Shown here: one piece after another, positions 17,282-27,310 of the stretch
Numbering within the stretch: the stretch's first letter is position 1
How the letters are laid out: every line of letters starts with the position of its first letter
From: Lentibacter sp.
Lineage (GTDB): Bacteria > Pseudomonadota > Alphaproteobacteria > Rhodobacterales > Rhodobacteraceae
DNA: 43,875 nucleotides
Direction of reading: 5' to 3'
NCBI GenBank assembly: GCA_016744435.1
Contig: JADGEJ010000023.1
Coordinates: 15,940-59,814 of the forward strand
Notes under the pieces: model-generated
Databases searched by the model: none
What the model was told of the DNA's origin: nothing
The model's input: only the letters and a program-made list of their open reading frames with translations
Position numbers and translations under genes: made by a program

Positions 17282-17655
17282 TGAAATACTCCACGTGCGA
17301 GCGCCATGCCCGCGATAAGCGCTGTCAGGGACAATACCACCGACACCACGACATATAACATAGCAAGGCCCATTTGGCCGCGCTCATAAAGGGTTACCGC
17401 ATCAAGCGAGAAAGCTGAAAACGTGGTGAAGCCACCGAGAAGGCCTGTCATCAGCAGGGGAGCCAAGCGGGTGGCATCCTTGTTGGCCAAGGCCACAATG
17501 AGCAGCCCCATCGCGAAAGAACCAAGCACATTGACTGTGAGTGTGGCCCACGGAAACCCCGGCCCCATGAGACGCATTGCGCCCACGTTCACAAGGTAGC
17601 GGCCGGACGCTCCGATAGCCCCGCCAAGGGCAACTTGAAGAAGTGATGTTAACAT
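17278..17655 (-). CDS. crcB: Fluoride efflux channel CrcB/Fluc
   Basis: This 125-residue protein has four membrane helices and forms a dual-topology dimeric fluoride channel in the inner membrane. Hallmarks are GGAIGASGRYLV near the N-terminus, TLTVNVLGSF (about 41-50), and GGFTTFSAFSLD with the conserved Phe/Thr that line the pore. ATG 17655 fits the usual family length; the frame extends upstream but is not conserved-looking. The ATGA overlap couples it to the pseudouridine synthase. No crcB-motif fluoride riboswitch was recognised in the 153-base gap upstream. Confidence 0.93.
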   Translation of the reverse strand: MLTSLLQVALGGAIGASGRYLVNVGAMRLMGPGFPWATLTVNVLGSFAMGLLIVALANKDATRLAPLLMTGLLGGFTTFSAFSLDAVTLYERGQMGLAMLYVVVSVVLSLTALIAGMALARGVFQ

Positions 17656-17738
17656 GCCGCGTCTGTCACAGCCACGCGGGCGATTGTCAAGTTTTGCGAG
17701 GCCGCAAGGGCGGCCAACCTGCGAACACAGGCAAGAGT

Positions 17739-17805
17739 GGGGGCCAGCCCCCAAGTCACAAAACGAGTTTTGTGACCTCCCCCGGGATATTTCTGGAAAG
17801 AAAAA
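17739..17805 (-). repeat. Double-hairpin intergenic element between rarA and crcB
   Basis: Two near-perfect hairpins sit side by side: GGGGGC-CA-GCCCCC (17739-17752) and a 10-bp GTCACAAAAC-GA-GTTTTGTGAC (17755-17776). CTCCCCCGGGATATTT and a purine-rich GGAAAGAAAAAGG follow on the plus strand. The CCCGGGATATTT/purine block resembles a sequence I recall recurring between roseobacter genes, so this may be a dispersed repeat. It could fold as the 3' end of rarA mRNA or the 5' leader of crcB. Confidence 0.5.
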
Positions 17806-17808
17806 GGC

Positions 17809-19122
17809 CTAGGTGTTCTTGCGCGCGCGTTGCTTGGCAAACCAGTCGACGCGTTTTTTGAGATCACGCTCAAAGCCGCGCTCAACAGGCTGGTAAAGCA
17901 CTGGGCGTTTCATGTCGTCAGGGAAGTAGTTTTGCCCCGAAAACCCGTCTTCAGCATCATGGTCGTAGGCGTAGCCCGCGCCATAACCCTGCTCTTGCAT
18001 CAATGAAGTTGCAGCGTTGAGAATGTGTTTGGGCGGTGGCGCCGAGCCTGTACGCTTGGCCTCTTTGCGAGCAGCCTTGTAGGCCACATAAGCCGCGTTT
18101 GATTTGGGCGCGAGGGCAAGATAGATCACGGCCTGCGCCAGTGCGAGCTCCCCTTCCGGGCTGCCAAGGCGCTCGTAAGTCTCCCAGCTTTGCAAGCATT
18201 GCACCTGCGCCTGAGGGTCGGCAAGACCAATATCTTCAACCGCCATACGCGTGATCCGGCGGGCTAGGTAGCGCGGGTCTTCCCCTCCTTCGAGCATACG
18301 TGAAAACCAGTAAAGCGCAGCATCGGGGTCAGATCCGCGCACCGATTTGTGCAGAGCCGAGATCAGATTGTAGTGCTCATCGCCTGATTTATCATACTTG
18401 ATCGCACGGCGCATAAGCCGCGTAGAGAGGCCCTCGACGTCAAGCGGCGCTTCAAGCTTCCATGCATTGAGCTGTTCTATCAGGTTGAGAAGCGCGCGCC
18501 CATCGCCATCAGCCATTTCCAGAAGCGCTTCGCGCGCAAGGCCTGTCAGCGGCAGAGTGCGATCAAGTTCCTTTTCGGCACGCTGGGCAAGGCGCTCCAA
18601 ATCTGACAACTCAAGGCGCTGCAAAACCAGCACCTGCGCGCGACTTAACAGAGCAGCGTTAAGCTCGAAGCTCGGGTTTTCAGTTGTGGCACCAACTAGA
18701 AGAATGGTGCCGTTTTCCATGAACGGCAAAAACCCATCTTGTTGCGCTTTGTTGAAACGATGAATCTCATCAACGAACAAAAGGGTTCCTTGCCCATTGG
18801 CATGGCGATGTCTTGCCGCTTCAAAGACTTTCTTGAGGTCGGCGACACCCGTAAAAATCGCGCTAATCTGCACGAAATGCATGTCGCTTTCTTGCGCCAA
18901 AAGCCGCGCGATTGTGGTTTTGCCAACACCGGGCGGCCCCCACAGAACCAGTGATGACAGCACACCAGCAGCCAACATAACGCCGAGTGGCGCTTCTGGG
19001 CCCAAAACTTGTTCTTGGCCGATCACCTCGCCGAGCGTTTGCGGCCTCAACTTATCCGCTAAGGGCCGCGGACCGCTCGGAGCACTGCTGCCTGCGGGCG
19101 ATGTATCAAACAGATCCGCCAC
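17809..19122 (-). CDS. rarA: Replication-associated recombination protein A (AAA+ ATPase)
   Basis: This 437-residue clamp-loader-like AAA+ protein (RarA/MgsA) acts at stalled replication forks. It starts MADLFD and has Walker A GPPGVGKT (62-69), Walker B LLFVDEIHRF (about 113-122) and sensor 1 VGATTENPSF. The C-terminal tetramerisation part includes ALYWFSRMLEGGEDPRYLARR, a RarA signature. It begins four bases after the stop of the HtrA-like protease and probably belongs to the same transcript. Confidence 0.94.
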   Translation of the reverse strand: MADLFDTSPAGSSAPSGPRPLADKLRPQTLGEVIGQEQVLGPEAPLGVMLAAGVLSSLVLWGPPGVGKTTIARLLAQESDMHFVQISAIFTGVADLKKVFEAARHRHANGQGTLLFVDEIHRFNKAQQDGFLPFMENGTILLVGATTENPSFELNAALLSRAQVLVLQRLELSDLERLAQRAEKELDRTLPLTGLAREALLEMADGDGRALLNLIEQLNAWKLEAPLDVEGLSTRLMRRAIKYDKSGDEHYNLISALHKSVRGSDPDAALYWFSRMLEGGEDPRYLARRITRMAVEDIGLADPQAQVQCLQSWETYERLGSPEGELALAQAVIYLALAPKSNAAYVAYKAARKEAKRTGSAPPPKHILNAATSLMQEQGYGAGYAYDHDAEDGFSGQNYFPDDMKRPVLYQPVERGFERDLKKRVDWFAKQRARKNT

Positions 19123-19125
19123 GGC

Positions 19126-20511
19126 CTATAGCCTGAACTTCAGCTGCAAACTCTGCCCGCCCCGCTCAAGACTGAGCGACATCCAACGTCCGGATTTCTC
19201 CAACTTGCGCAAAGCTTCGGCCGTGTCGGAAACGCGATCTGAATTGATTGCGCGGATCACGTCGCCCGGCCTCAGCCCGGCGCGCGCGCCCAAAGGTCCG
19301 GGCTCCGTGACGACCACACCGTTTGAACTAAGCGGCAGGCTAAACTCAGCCAGCACTGCTGGGTTAATGTTGCTTAAACGCACGCCTGGAAGCGGCGTGT
19401 CTGTGCCAGTTTCAACTTCCTCTCGGGCTGGCGTGTTAGGCGGCCCGGCAAGGCGCACTTTGCGCGTGTCTGTCTCGCCTTCGGAGAAGACCAACACCTG
19501 ACTTTGGTTGCCAATCCCCGCGACACCCATGCGAAAGATCATCTCTGAAGGCGTGTTCACAGGCTCACCGTCAACCGCCATAATAACTTCACCAGCTTCA
19601 AAGCCAGCTTTGAAAAACGGGCTCTCGCGGTGCAACTCAGAAATCATGATGCCACCAGCGCGCATAAGGCCAATGCTTTCGGCCATGTCAGCGTCGACGG
19701 GCTGACCATTGATACCCGCCCAAGGGCGCTCATAGCGGGTTTTCCCGGCCTTAGCCTGTGTCAAAAATTGCGCGACAAGCTTGGAGGGTATGGCAAAGCC
19801 TATCCCGTTTGACCCGCCTGAACGGCTGACAATACGAGTGTTCACGCCGATGAGCGCGCCGTTCACGTCAATCAGCGCTCCGCCCGAGTTGCCCGGATTA
19901 ATCGGCGCATCTGTCTGGATGAAGTAGCCTCGTGCACTGCCCATGGCCCCGCCCGAACGCGCCAACCCCGACACGATGCCAGAGGAAACGGTTTGCCCAA
20001 CGCCAAACGGGTTGCCGATCGCGAGGACCAGTTCACCGACTTCAACAGTGTCACTGTCGCGCAATTGCAAGAACGGCATCGTGCTTGCATCTTCAAGCTG
20101 CAGAAGCGCTATGTCGCTCTCTTGGTCGGCCAAAACGACACGGGCCGCAAACTCGCGCCTGTCATTGAGCACAACACGAATGTCTGTCGCCTCACCAACA
20201 ACGTGATAGTTCGACACCGCAAAGCCGTCGGCAGTTAGGATAACGCCAGAGCCAAGCGAGTTTTGCACGCGTGGACGGGTTGGGCCACGGCCACGGAACA
20301 AATCTGCAAAGAACGGATCGCCCTGAAACGGGCTGGCGCGCGTCTGCACCACGCGCTTGACGTAAATGTTGACGACAGCAGGCGCGGCTTGCTTGACGAG
20401 TGGCGCAAACCCCAGGCTGATCTCGGCTTGGCTCGCGGGCACCCGTGTCTCCGCACTAAGTGGCGACACCAGTCCGAGCATTATTACAAGCGCCAATCGA
20501 AACATCTGCAT
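19126..20511 (-). CDS. Periplasmic HtrA/DegP-type serine protease with two PDZ domains
   Basis: This 461-residue Do-family protease handles damaged envelope proteins. The Sec signal peptide is MQMFRLALVIMLGLVSPLSA (1-20). The catalytic triad is visible as H103 (SNYHVVGE), D133 (QESDIALLQ) and S209 (NPGNSGGAL). PDZ domains follow at about 265-350 and 385-455, the second with GARAGLRPGDVIRAI. It is shorter than E. coli DegP. It is downstream of the rplQ terminator and upstream of rarA, with a four-base gap. Confidence 0.93.
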   Translation of the reverse strand: MQMFRLALVIMLGLVSPLSAETRVPASQAEISLGFAPLVKQAAPAVVNIYVKRVVQTRASPFQGDPFFADLFRGRGPTRPRVQNSLGSGVILTADGFAVSNYHVVGEATDIRVVLNDRREFAARVVLADQESDIALLQLEDASTMPFLQLRDSDTVEVGELVLAIGNPFGVGQTVSSGIVSGLARSGGAMGSARGYFIQTDAPINPGNSGGALIDVNGALIGVNTRIVSRSGGSNGIGFAIPSKLVAQFLTQAKAGKTRYERPWAGINGQPVDADMAESIGLMRAGGIMISELHRESPFFKAGFEAGEVIMAVDGEPVNTPSEMIFRMGVAGIGNQSQVLVFSEGETDTRKVRLAGPPNTPAREEVETGTDTPLPGVRLSNINPAVLAEFSLPLSSNGVVVTEPGPLGARAGLRPGDVIRAINSDRVSDTAEALRKLEKSGRWMSLSLERGGQSLQLKFRL

Positions 20512-20569
20512 GTCCTTTTCCTTTACCTAAAAGATATGCGGAGCGACGAGGCAGATTGCAAGCAGGCAA

Positions 20570-20602
20570 AGAAAAACCCTCGCGCTTTCGCACGAGGGTT
20601 TG
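20570..20602 (-). terminator. Intrinsic terminator after rplQ
   Basis: A 9-bp stem AAACCCTCG/CGAGGGTTT has a loop that can form a further small stem and is followed on the minus strand by TTTTTC. It lies about 30 bases after the rplQ stop and closes the alpha-type operon. Confidence 0.85.
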
Positions 20603-20633
20603 CTTGCCTATTGGCGTTTTATGCGCCAGCAGC

Positions 20634-21062
20634 TTACTCTACGGTTTGCTCTTCAGCTTCTTCAGCAGCAACGCGGGCTTTGTCGGCGAGGCCTTTCGCG
20701 TCAACATCGCGTTCTACGAACTCGATGATCGCCATTGGCGCCATGTCACCATAGCGGAATCCCGCTTTCATGATACGCACATAGCCACCTGAGCGGTCTT
20801 TGTAGCGTGGGCCGAGAATTTCAAAAAGTTTCGCAACATACATGTCTTGCTTGAGCTGGCTTGCGGCTTGACGACGTGCGTGCAAATCGCCGCGCTTGCC
20901 GAGCGTGATCAGCTTTTCGATGATCGGGCGCAGTTCTTTTGCTTTTGGCAATGTTGTTTTGATTTGCTCATGTTCGATGAGCGAGCCTGCCATGTTCGCG
21001 AACAGCGCTTTGCGGTGTTCGTGGGTGCGGTTCAGGCGGCGGTATCCACGTGCGTGACGCAT
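20634..21062 (-). CDS. rplQ: Ribosomal protein bL17
   Basis: This large-subunit protein of 142 residues begins [20 protein letters not shown], the bL17 signature, and continues [24 protein letters not shown]. The alanine/glutamate-rich tail ([14 protein letters not shown]) is longer than in E. coli but usual in alphaproteobacteria. GGAGAAG precedes the ATG. It is the last gene of the rpsM-rpsK-rpoA-rplQ block; a 145-base gap with a hairpin separates it from rpoA. Confidence 0.97.
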   Translation of the reverse strand: MRHARGYRRLNRTHEHRKALFANMAGSLIEHEQIKTTLPKAKELRPIIEKLITLGKRGDLHARRQAASQLKQDMYVAKLFEILGPRYKDRSGGYVRIMKAGFRYGDMAPMAIIEFVERDVDAKGLADKARVAAEEAEEQTVE

Positions 21063-21178
21063 ATTTCTTCTCCTAATGAGCCATCTACTGGCGTTTTTGC
21101 TTTGTCTGGCCTCTGATGCGTGTCAGCGGCTCTCCTTGGGGCTTGTGCCCAGATGTCCCCGCTCCTGCGGGAATTTTC

Positions 21179-21200
21179 GAGGTGGGCCGGAGCCCACCTC
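21179..21200 (-). repeat. Perfect 9-bp hairpin between rpoA and rplQ
   Basis: GAGGTGGGC-CGGA-GCCCACCTC is a perfect inverted repeat with a tetraloop, starting 8 bases after the rpoA stop. On the minus strand GAAAATTCC follows, not a T-run, so it looks like an mRNA-stabilising or processing hairpin rather than a terminator. Confidence 0.6.
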
Positions 21201-21207
21201 AAGTCAC

Positions 21208-22224
21208 TTAAAAGGCGTCTTCGAATTTCTTCGCGAGATCTTCGATGTTCTCTGGCGGCCAATCCTCGACATCCATACCGAGGTGAAGGCCCATGCCTGA
21301 CAGTACTTCTTTGATCTCGTTGAGAGACTTGCGGCCAAAGTTTGGCGTGCGAAGCATTTCTGCTTCTGTCTTCTGGATGAGATCGCCGATGTAAACGATG
21401 TTGTCGTTCTTCAGGCAGTTTGCTGAGCGTACCGACAGTTCCAACTCGTCCACTTTCTTCAAGAGAAGCGGGTTGAACTCGAGGCCATCGTCTTCTTCCT
21501 GACGACCAGCCGCTTCAGGCTCATCGAAGTTCACGAAGATAGACAGTTGATCTTGCAGAATACGGGCCGCGTATGCGATCGCATCATCCGGTGTGATCGA
21601 GCCGTCAGTGTCGATTTTCATCGTCAGTTTGTCGTAGTCCAGAACCTGGCCTTCACGTGTTGGCTGCACGTCATACGACACGCGCTTCACAGGTGAGAAG
21701 ATCGCATCAATCGGCATCAAGCCAATTGGGGCATCTTCCGGCTTGTTCTGCTCTGCTGCAACATAGCCCTTGCCGGTGTTAACCGTCAGCTCCATGTACA
21801 GGTCAGCGCCATCATCAAGGTGACAGATTACGTGATCACGGTTGAGTATCTCGATACCAGCGGAATCAGAGATGTCACCCGCCGTCACAACACCAGGGCC
21901 TTTGGCGTTAACAGAAACGCGTTTCGGGCCTTCAATGTCCATACGAACGCTGACACCCTTAAGGTTCAACACGATGTCAGTGACGTCTTCGCGCACGCCA
22001 GCGATGCTTGAGAACTCATGCAATACGTTGTCGATCTGCACTGATGTAATTGCCGCGCCTTGCAGCGAGCTCATCAGAATGCGGCGCAAGGCGTTGCCGA
22101 GTGTGAGGCCAAAGCCGCGCTCAAGCGGCTCAGCAACCAGTGTAGCCTGACGCGACGGGTCATTGCCCGGCTTGACGTCAAGCTGTGTTGGCTTGATCAG
22201 TTCTTGCCAATTTTTATGGATCAT
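21208..22224 (-). CDS. rpoA: RNA polymerase alpha subunit
   Basis: This 338-residue assembly platform of RNA polymerase has an N-terminal dimerisation domain with [22 protein letters not shown] (split here by position 40-50). The C-terminal domain (about 250-325) includes [19 protein letters not shown] and the helix-hairpin-helix [12 protein letters not shown], which contact UP elements and activators. ATG 22224 has GGAGGG upstream; an upstream ATG at 22260 is in frame but precedes the family start. It follows rpsK by 113 bases, which hold a hairpin. Confidence 0.97.
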   Translation of the reverse strand: MIHKNWQELIKPTQLDVKPGNDPSRQATLVAEPLERGFGLTLGNALRRILMSSLQGAAITSVQIDNVLHEFSSIAGVREDVTDIVLNLKGVSVRMDIEGPKRVSVNAKGPGVVTAGDISDSAGIEILNRDHVICHLDDGADLYMELTVNTGKGYVAAEQNKPEDAPIGLMPIDAIFSPVKRVSYDVQPTREGQVLDYDKLTMKIDTDGSITPDDAIAYAARILQDQLSIFVNFDEPEAAGRQEEDDGLEFNPLLLKKVDELELSVRSANCLKNDNIVYIGDLIQKTEAEMLRTPNFGRKSLNEIKEVLSGMGLHLGMDVEDWPPENIEDLAKKFEDAF

Positions 22225-22296
22225 GCGTCCCTCCATTCTTGCGTGTGGCCCCATGTCCAAATGGTCACACGCGCCCGAGGTTTCAAAAAGACAGAA

Positions 22297-22323
22297 TGAG
22301 GCCGTGCAAAACGCACAGCCTCA
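22297..22323 (-). terminator. Terminator-like hairpin between rpsK and rpoA
   Basis: TGAGGC-C-GTGC pairs with GCAC-A-GCCTCA (10 bp with one C-A mismatch, 5-base loop). On the minus strand TTCTGTCTTTTTG follows. It may be a weak or partial terminator that lowers rpoA relative to rpsM-rpsK, or an mRNA stabiliser. Confidence 0.4.
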
Positions 22324-22337
22324 TGCAGTAACTTAAC

Positions 22338-22727
22338 TTAGACCCGGCGGCGTTTCGGCGGGCGGCAGCCATTGTGAGCGATTGGCGTCACGTCACGAAT
22401 TGACGTGATGTTCAAACCAAGTGCTGCAAGGGCGCGCAAAGCGCTCTCACGGCCAGAACCCGGGCCTTGCACTTCAACTTCCAGCGTCTTAACGCCGTGC
22501 TCTTGCGCTTTTTTGCCAGCATCTTCAGCAGCCATCTGAGCTGCATAAGGTGTTGACTTGCGCGAGCCCTTGAAGCCCATCGTGCCCGCAGATGACCAGG
22601 CAATCGCGTTGCCTTGAACATCTGAGATCAGGATTTTGGTGTTGTTGAACGAAGAGTTCACATGCGCAACGCCTGAGGCGATATTCTTGCGCTCTTTCTT
22701 CTTAGTGCGTGTCTTATCACGTGCCAT
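22338..22727 (-). CDS. rpsK: Ribosomal protein uS11
   Basis: This 129-residue platform protein of the small subunit contains [21 protein letters not shown] near the N-terminus and ends in [18 protein letters not shown], the invariant basic uS11 tail. The internal [15 protein letters not shown] helix is typical. It starts 15 bases after rpsM with GAGGG before the ATG, so the two are co-translated. Confidence 0.97.
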   Translation of the reverse strand: MARDKTRTKKKERKNIASGVAHVNSSFNNTKILISDVQGNAIAWSSAGTMGFKGSRKSTPYAAQMAAEDAGKKAQEHGVKTLEVEVQGPGSGRESALRALAALGLNITSIRDVTPIAHNGCRPPKRRRV

Positions 22728-22742
22728 TGATCGAACCCTCCC

Positions 22743-23111
22743 TTATTTCTTCTTGCCGGCGATTGCTTTCGCCGGGCCTTTACGGGTGCGCGCATTGGTA
22801 TGCGTGCGTTGTCCGCGAACAGGCAGGTTGCGACGGTGACGCAGGCCACGGTACGAGCCGAGGTCCATTGCGCGCTTGATGTTCATCGTCACTTCACGGC
22901 GAAGATCACCTTCAACCATGTAGTTTGCGTCGATGTGTTCGCGAACGGCCAGAACTTCGGCGTCTGACAGCTCGTTCACACGGCGTGCAGCGTCGATGCC
23001 GACAGCTTCGCAAATTGCTTGAGCAGAGGTTGTACCAATGCCAGTGATGTAAGTGAGGGCGATCGGGACCCGTTTATGGGTCGGGATGTTTACGCCGGCG
23101 ATACGTGCCAC
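22743..23111 (-). CDS. rpsM: Ribosomal protein uS13
   Basis: This 122-residue small-subunit head protein starts [19 protein letters not shown] and contains [13 protein letters not shown], then [20 protein letters not shown], which contacts tRNA and the 5S-side bridge. It is the first gene of its block here. A candidate promoter and structured leader lie in the 210 bases upstream, because the usual upstream neighbour (adk) is separated by a methyltransferase gene. Confidence 0.97.
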   Translation of the reverse strand: MARIAGVNIPTHKRVPIALTYITGIGTTSAQAICEAVGIDAARRVNELSDAEVLAVREHIDANYMVEGDLRREVTMNIKRAMDLGSYRGLRHRRNLPVRGQRTHTNARTRKGPAKAIAGKKK

Positions 23112-23168
23112 GTGTCGTTATCCTTTTCGTTGCGGTTCCGTGATTTCAGAACCTTTTTTCACAACGTA

Positions 23169-23263
23169 GGCCCGACGCATTTTTGCTCCGGGCCGCAGCT
23201 GAATTCTATGATCTTGAAGCGACTCGGTGAATGCCGAGCAGAATCAATATCTCTTGCGAGATA
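23169..23263 (-). promoter_or_regulatory. Structured leader of the rpsM block
   Basis: Three hairpins lie between the rpsM promoter and its start: TATCTC-TTGC-GAGATA (23248-23263), CTCGG/CCGAG (23223-23238), and GGCCCG..CGGGCC with an inner GCA/TGC (23169-23194). In E. coli the equivalent leader binds S4, but rpsD is not in this cluster, so any regulator here is unknown. Confidence 0.45.
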
Positions 23264-23267
23264 GGGC

Positions 23268-23296
23268 GTGGTAGGAGCATTTGCGCGGGGCGTCAA
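23268..23296 (-). promoter_or_regulatory. Candidate promoter of rpsM-rpsK-rpoA-rplQ
   Basis: On the minus strand TTGACG (23296-23291) is followed after 17 bases by TACCAC (23273-23268). The -35 is strong and the -10 weak. It lies directly downstream of the methyltransferase stop, where an independent promoter for the block would be needed. Confidence 0.5.
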
Positions 23297-23321
23297 GCCT
23301 TAGAGGCCAACCAACTTCCAA

Positions 23322-25082
23322 TCAGCCGATTGATGAGATGTCACCGTTGAAGCCTTCGCCAAGTCCGTCGGGCAAATATCGCGCAATTCTGCCGACATCT
23401 CCATTGTCATATTCAAGGCCTTCAGCGCGAATGCTGCGCTTTTTTACGACAATCGAAATGTTGTAACCGTATTTGCGCACCCAGGCATCTTTGCAATCAA
23501 ACCCGGCCAGAACAAGATTGTAAAGCAGCAGCCCGGCGTTCCATACCGTCAGGTGCCCGCCAACAATCTGGTGTTTGAAAGGTGGGACGGAAAGCCCAAG
23601 CACACCACCCTCATTCAAAACGGCATGAGCCCTTTGCAGAAACAGGTTCACATTGGGCTGATGCTCGAGAACATGCGAGGCTATGACACAATCGTAGGTT
23701 TGCGGAATTTCGACAGTCACGAAATCTCCGACAATCACTGGCGGAGCCTCTTTGGGTCGGTCACGGAAGTAGACACTGTCGCCATAGTCGAGTTCCGTGA
23801 CTGTCTTGCCATGATTGCGCAACATTGCTGTTTGCTCACCAGTTCCGCTGCCAACGTCGAGAACAGTTTCAAAATCATGCGCGTCAAGCACCCGTTGAAC
23901 CATGAGGCCACTGAACTTCATCTCTCGAAATTCCGGTCGCATTTCAGACAGTAAAGCGCAATCCTGCGCCGCTTCTTGCGCGCCCGGCAGCCCCCCTACT
24001 TTAACTGCCCGCATGAAAAACCCTCGAGCGCGCTCATATTCTCTTAGGCGACGATAGATACTGCCTGCGAGACTCGCTGCTTTCGCATTTGTTGGGTTCG
24101 CCTTCAGGTATCTTTCGATGTCATCTCGGGCCTCTTCTGCACGGCCCAACTTGAACAGCACGCGCGCCCGCAACTCGTATAGCTCGCGGGCTTCTGGGCG
24201 CCCCTGTGCGGCGCCCCAAATCGCCACTATTTGCTCTAACGCTTTTTGCGGTTCCTTGATGGCATTCCATCCAATCGCCGTCAGAGCGAGTGGAATGTCC
24301 GGCGCATCGGTTTCAAAACAGAGGTTGCCATACTTCAAAGCCAAGGCTTTCCCGCCAAACTGCCAAAGCAGTTCTATCTGCCTTTGAACTTCAGGAGCCG
24401 TAAGCTCTGGGGCTTCTCGGTAAACCTGAATAGCCGCCTGAAATGTCTTTCCGCGTGACAAAACACGATAGCTAAATCCTGTTTCCTCAGCCCATTCATT
24501 CAGCGCGCGCCATTCGCCTTCTGGCCACTTCGGATAAACACCGGACTCTTTCCAGTCGCAGAGCTCATCAAACACAACAACTGAGCCTTCGACAAACCTG
24601 TCAGACAATGCCGTTAGTACATATTTTGCACCGCCGTAGAGGTCACAGTCGATGTGTACCAACGCGACAGGGCCTGCGTTTCTCGCCAGCCAACCGTCAA
24701 GCGTTTGGTCAAAAAAGCCCTTTATCAAACTCACATTGGGCGGCATCAAAGGCAGGCTTCGCAGCGCGAAATGGCCCTTTTCATATGTGTCACCCTCAGC
24801 TCGCTCCCACGCTTCAGGCAAGCCTTCAAAGGAATCAAACCCATGAAATTGCCGCTCAGGGAAAGACCGCGCAAGGAGCGCTAGTGATTTCCCCTGAAAC
24901 ACCCCAAACTCAAGAACGTGGCCTTCCTCAGGCGCTAGGCCAAGTGCCATTCGCAGCTGAATGTGGCCATCGGTTACGAATGGTGTGTCGTGAAAAGGCT
25001 GAATGGAAATATTTGAAGTCGTGTGCACAGCTGCACGCTTCTCGAGCATGGTCTCAAAGGCGAAATTCTTAGGTTTGGTCAT
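23322..25082 (-). CDS. Double SAM-dependent methyltransferase with central TPR region
   Basis: This 586-residue protein has three parts. Residues about 1-225 resemble TylF/MycF-type O-methyltransferases: VLEFGVFQGKSLALLAR is the SAM loop and LVHIDCDLYGGAKYVLTAL the acidic metal-binding segment. Residues about 235-375 look like tetratricopeptide helices (ARVLFKLGRAEEARDDIERY). Residues about 385-586 form a second class I methyltransferase, with VLDVGSGTGEQTAMLRNHGK as motif I and YDCVIASHVLEH followed by LNEGGVLGLSVPPFK. TylF-like enzymes act on sugars, so a glycan or lipid substrate is a guess. It interrupts the ribosomal cluster between adk and rpsM in the same direction. Confidence 0.8.
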   Translation of the reverse strand: MTKPKNFAFETMLEKRAAVHTTSNISIQPFHDTPFVTDGHIQLRMALGLAPEEGHVLEFGVFQGKSLALLARSFPERQFHGFDSFEGLPEAWERAEGDTYEKGHFALRSLPLMPPNVSLIKGFFDQTLDGWLARNAGPVALVHIDCDLYGGAKYVLTALSDRFVEGSVVVFDELCDWKESGVYPKWPEGEWRALNEWAEETGFSYRVLSRGKTFQAAIQVYREAPELTAPEVQRQIELLWQFGGKALALKYGNLCFETDAPDIPLALTAIGWNAIKEPQKALEQIVAIWGAAQGRPEARELYELRARVLFKLGRAEEARDDIERYLKANPTNAKAASLAGSIYRRLREYERARGFFMRAVKVGGLPGAQEAAQDCALLSEMRPEFREMKFSGLMVQRVLDAHDFETVLDVGSGTGEQTAMLRNHGKTVTELDYGDSVYFRDRPKEAPPVIVGDFVTVEIPQTYDCVIASHVLEHQPNVNLFLQRAHAVLNEGGVLGLSVPPFKHQIVGGHLTVWNAGLLLYNLVLAGFDCKDAWVRKYGYNISIVVKKRSIRAEGLEYDNGDVGRIARYLPDGLGEGFNGDISSIG

Positions 25083-25194
25083 GGCTTTGCTGCAGACTCC
25101 AACAGTTCAGATCTCAGGCACGAGCACCAAAAGCTCGGTTTTCAACTCGCCCAGTTGCCCCCCAAATCCCTCACGTCAGTCGCCGTGTCTTGCT

Positions 25195-25832
25195 TCACTT
25201 CAAAGCGTCGGTGATCGAGGCCTTCACATCGTCGATTTCGCCAAGCCCGTTGACCGAGCGAAGCTGGCCTTTGGCGTAGTAGTAGCCAATCAGCGGAGAG
25301 GTTTTTTTGTAATATTCCATCAGGCGCTGCTTGAGGCTGTCTTCGTTATCGTCAGCGCGGCGCGTCACGTCTGTGCTATCACATTTGCTGCATTTGCCGT
25401 CAGTGGGCCAAGGCTTGGTCTGGTCGTTGTAAACCTCGCCACAATTGCCACAGGTAGAGCGCGCTGTAATGCGCTGCACAAGAGCGTCATCATCAACGCG
25501 CATTTCAACAACTGCGTCGAGGCTCTCGCCCTGCTCCTCCAGAAGTTCTGCCAAAGCATCGGCCTGTGCAAGCGTGCGTGGGAAGCCATCAAAAATGAAA
25601 CCGCCCTGCTTGTCGCCTTCAAGCTTTTCACGAATGAGGCCAATGACGATCTCATCAGTCACCAGCTCGCCGCGCGCCATCACTTCGGCCACAACTTTGC
25701 CCATCTCGGTGCCGCTATCCTTGGCTTCGCGCAGCATGTCGCCGGTTGAAAGCTGGATCATGTTACGCTCGTCTACAAGCGTGCGTGCTTGGGTGCCTTT
25801 GCCAGCGCCCGGTGGTCCGAGAAGGATAATGT

Positions 25833-25836
<4 letters not shown>
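25195..25836 (-). CDS. adk: Adenylate kinase, zinc-type LID
   Basis: This 213-residue enzyme interconverts 2 ADP with ATP and AMP. The P-loop GPPGAGKGT is at 7-15, with AMP-binding LSTGDMLR and DGFPRT. The long-form LID carries four cysteines (C129, C132, C149, C152) in CxxC pairs, indicating a structural zinc as in many Gram-positive and alphaproteobacterial enzymes. ATG overlaps the secY stop (ATGA), the common secY-adk coupling. The 112 bases downstream hold no gene. Confidence 0.96.
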
Positions 25837-27203
<1,367 letters not shown>

Positions 27204-27221
27204 GAGGCTCTCTCTTATACA

Positions 27222-27300
27222 TGAACGCCGCCAGAGCGTTCCCAGCTCAGGCGGCGTTTTCAGGAATACTGTAAGGGTATGTAAGGGGCGTAAGCGCCCC
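27222..27300 (-). repeat. Two hairpins between rplO and secY
   Basis: GGGGCG-TAAG-CGCCCC (27285-27300) lies 10 bases after the rplO stop. A second inverted repeat pairs AACGCCGCC (about 27224-27232) with GGCGGCGTT (about 27250-27258). Neither is followed by a T-run on the minus strand, so they probably shape or stabilise the mRNA rather than end it. Confidence 0.5.
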
Positions 27301-27310
27301 CGACAACCTC

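Noticed and set aside
17656-17808. Fluoride riboswitch before crcB
   Set aside because: The known crcB-motif pattern was not recognisable; only the two simple hairpins are present.
25121-25137. CGAGC/GCTCG hairpin after adk as a terminator
   Set aside because: On the minus strand no T-run follows the stem, so termination before the methyltransferase gene is not supported.
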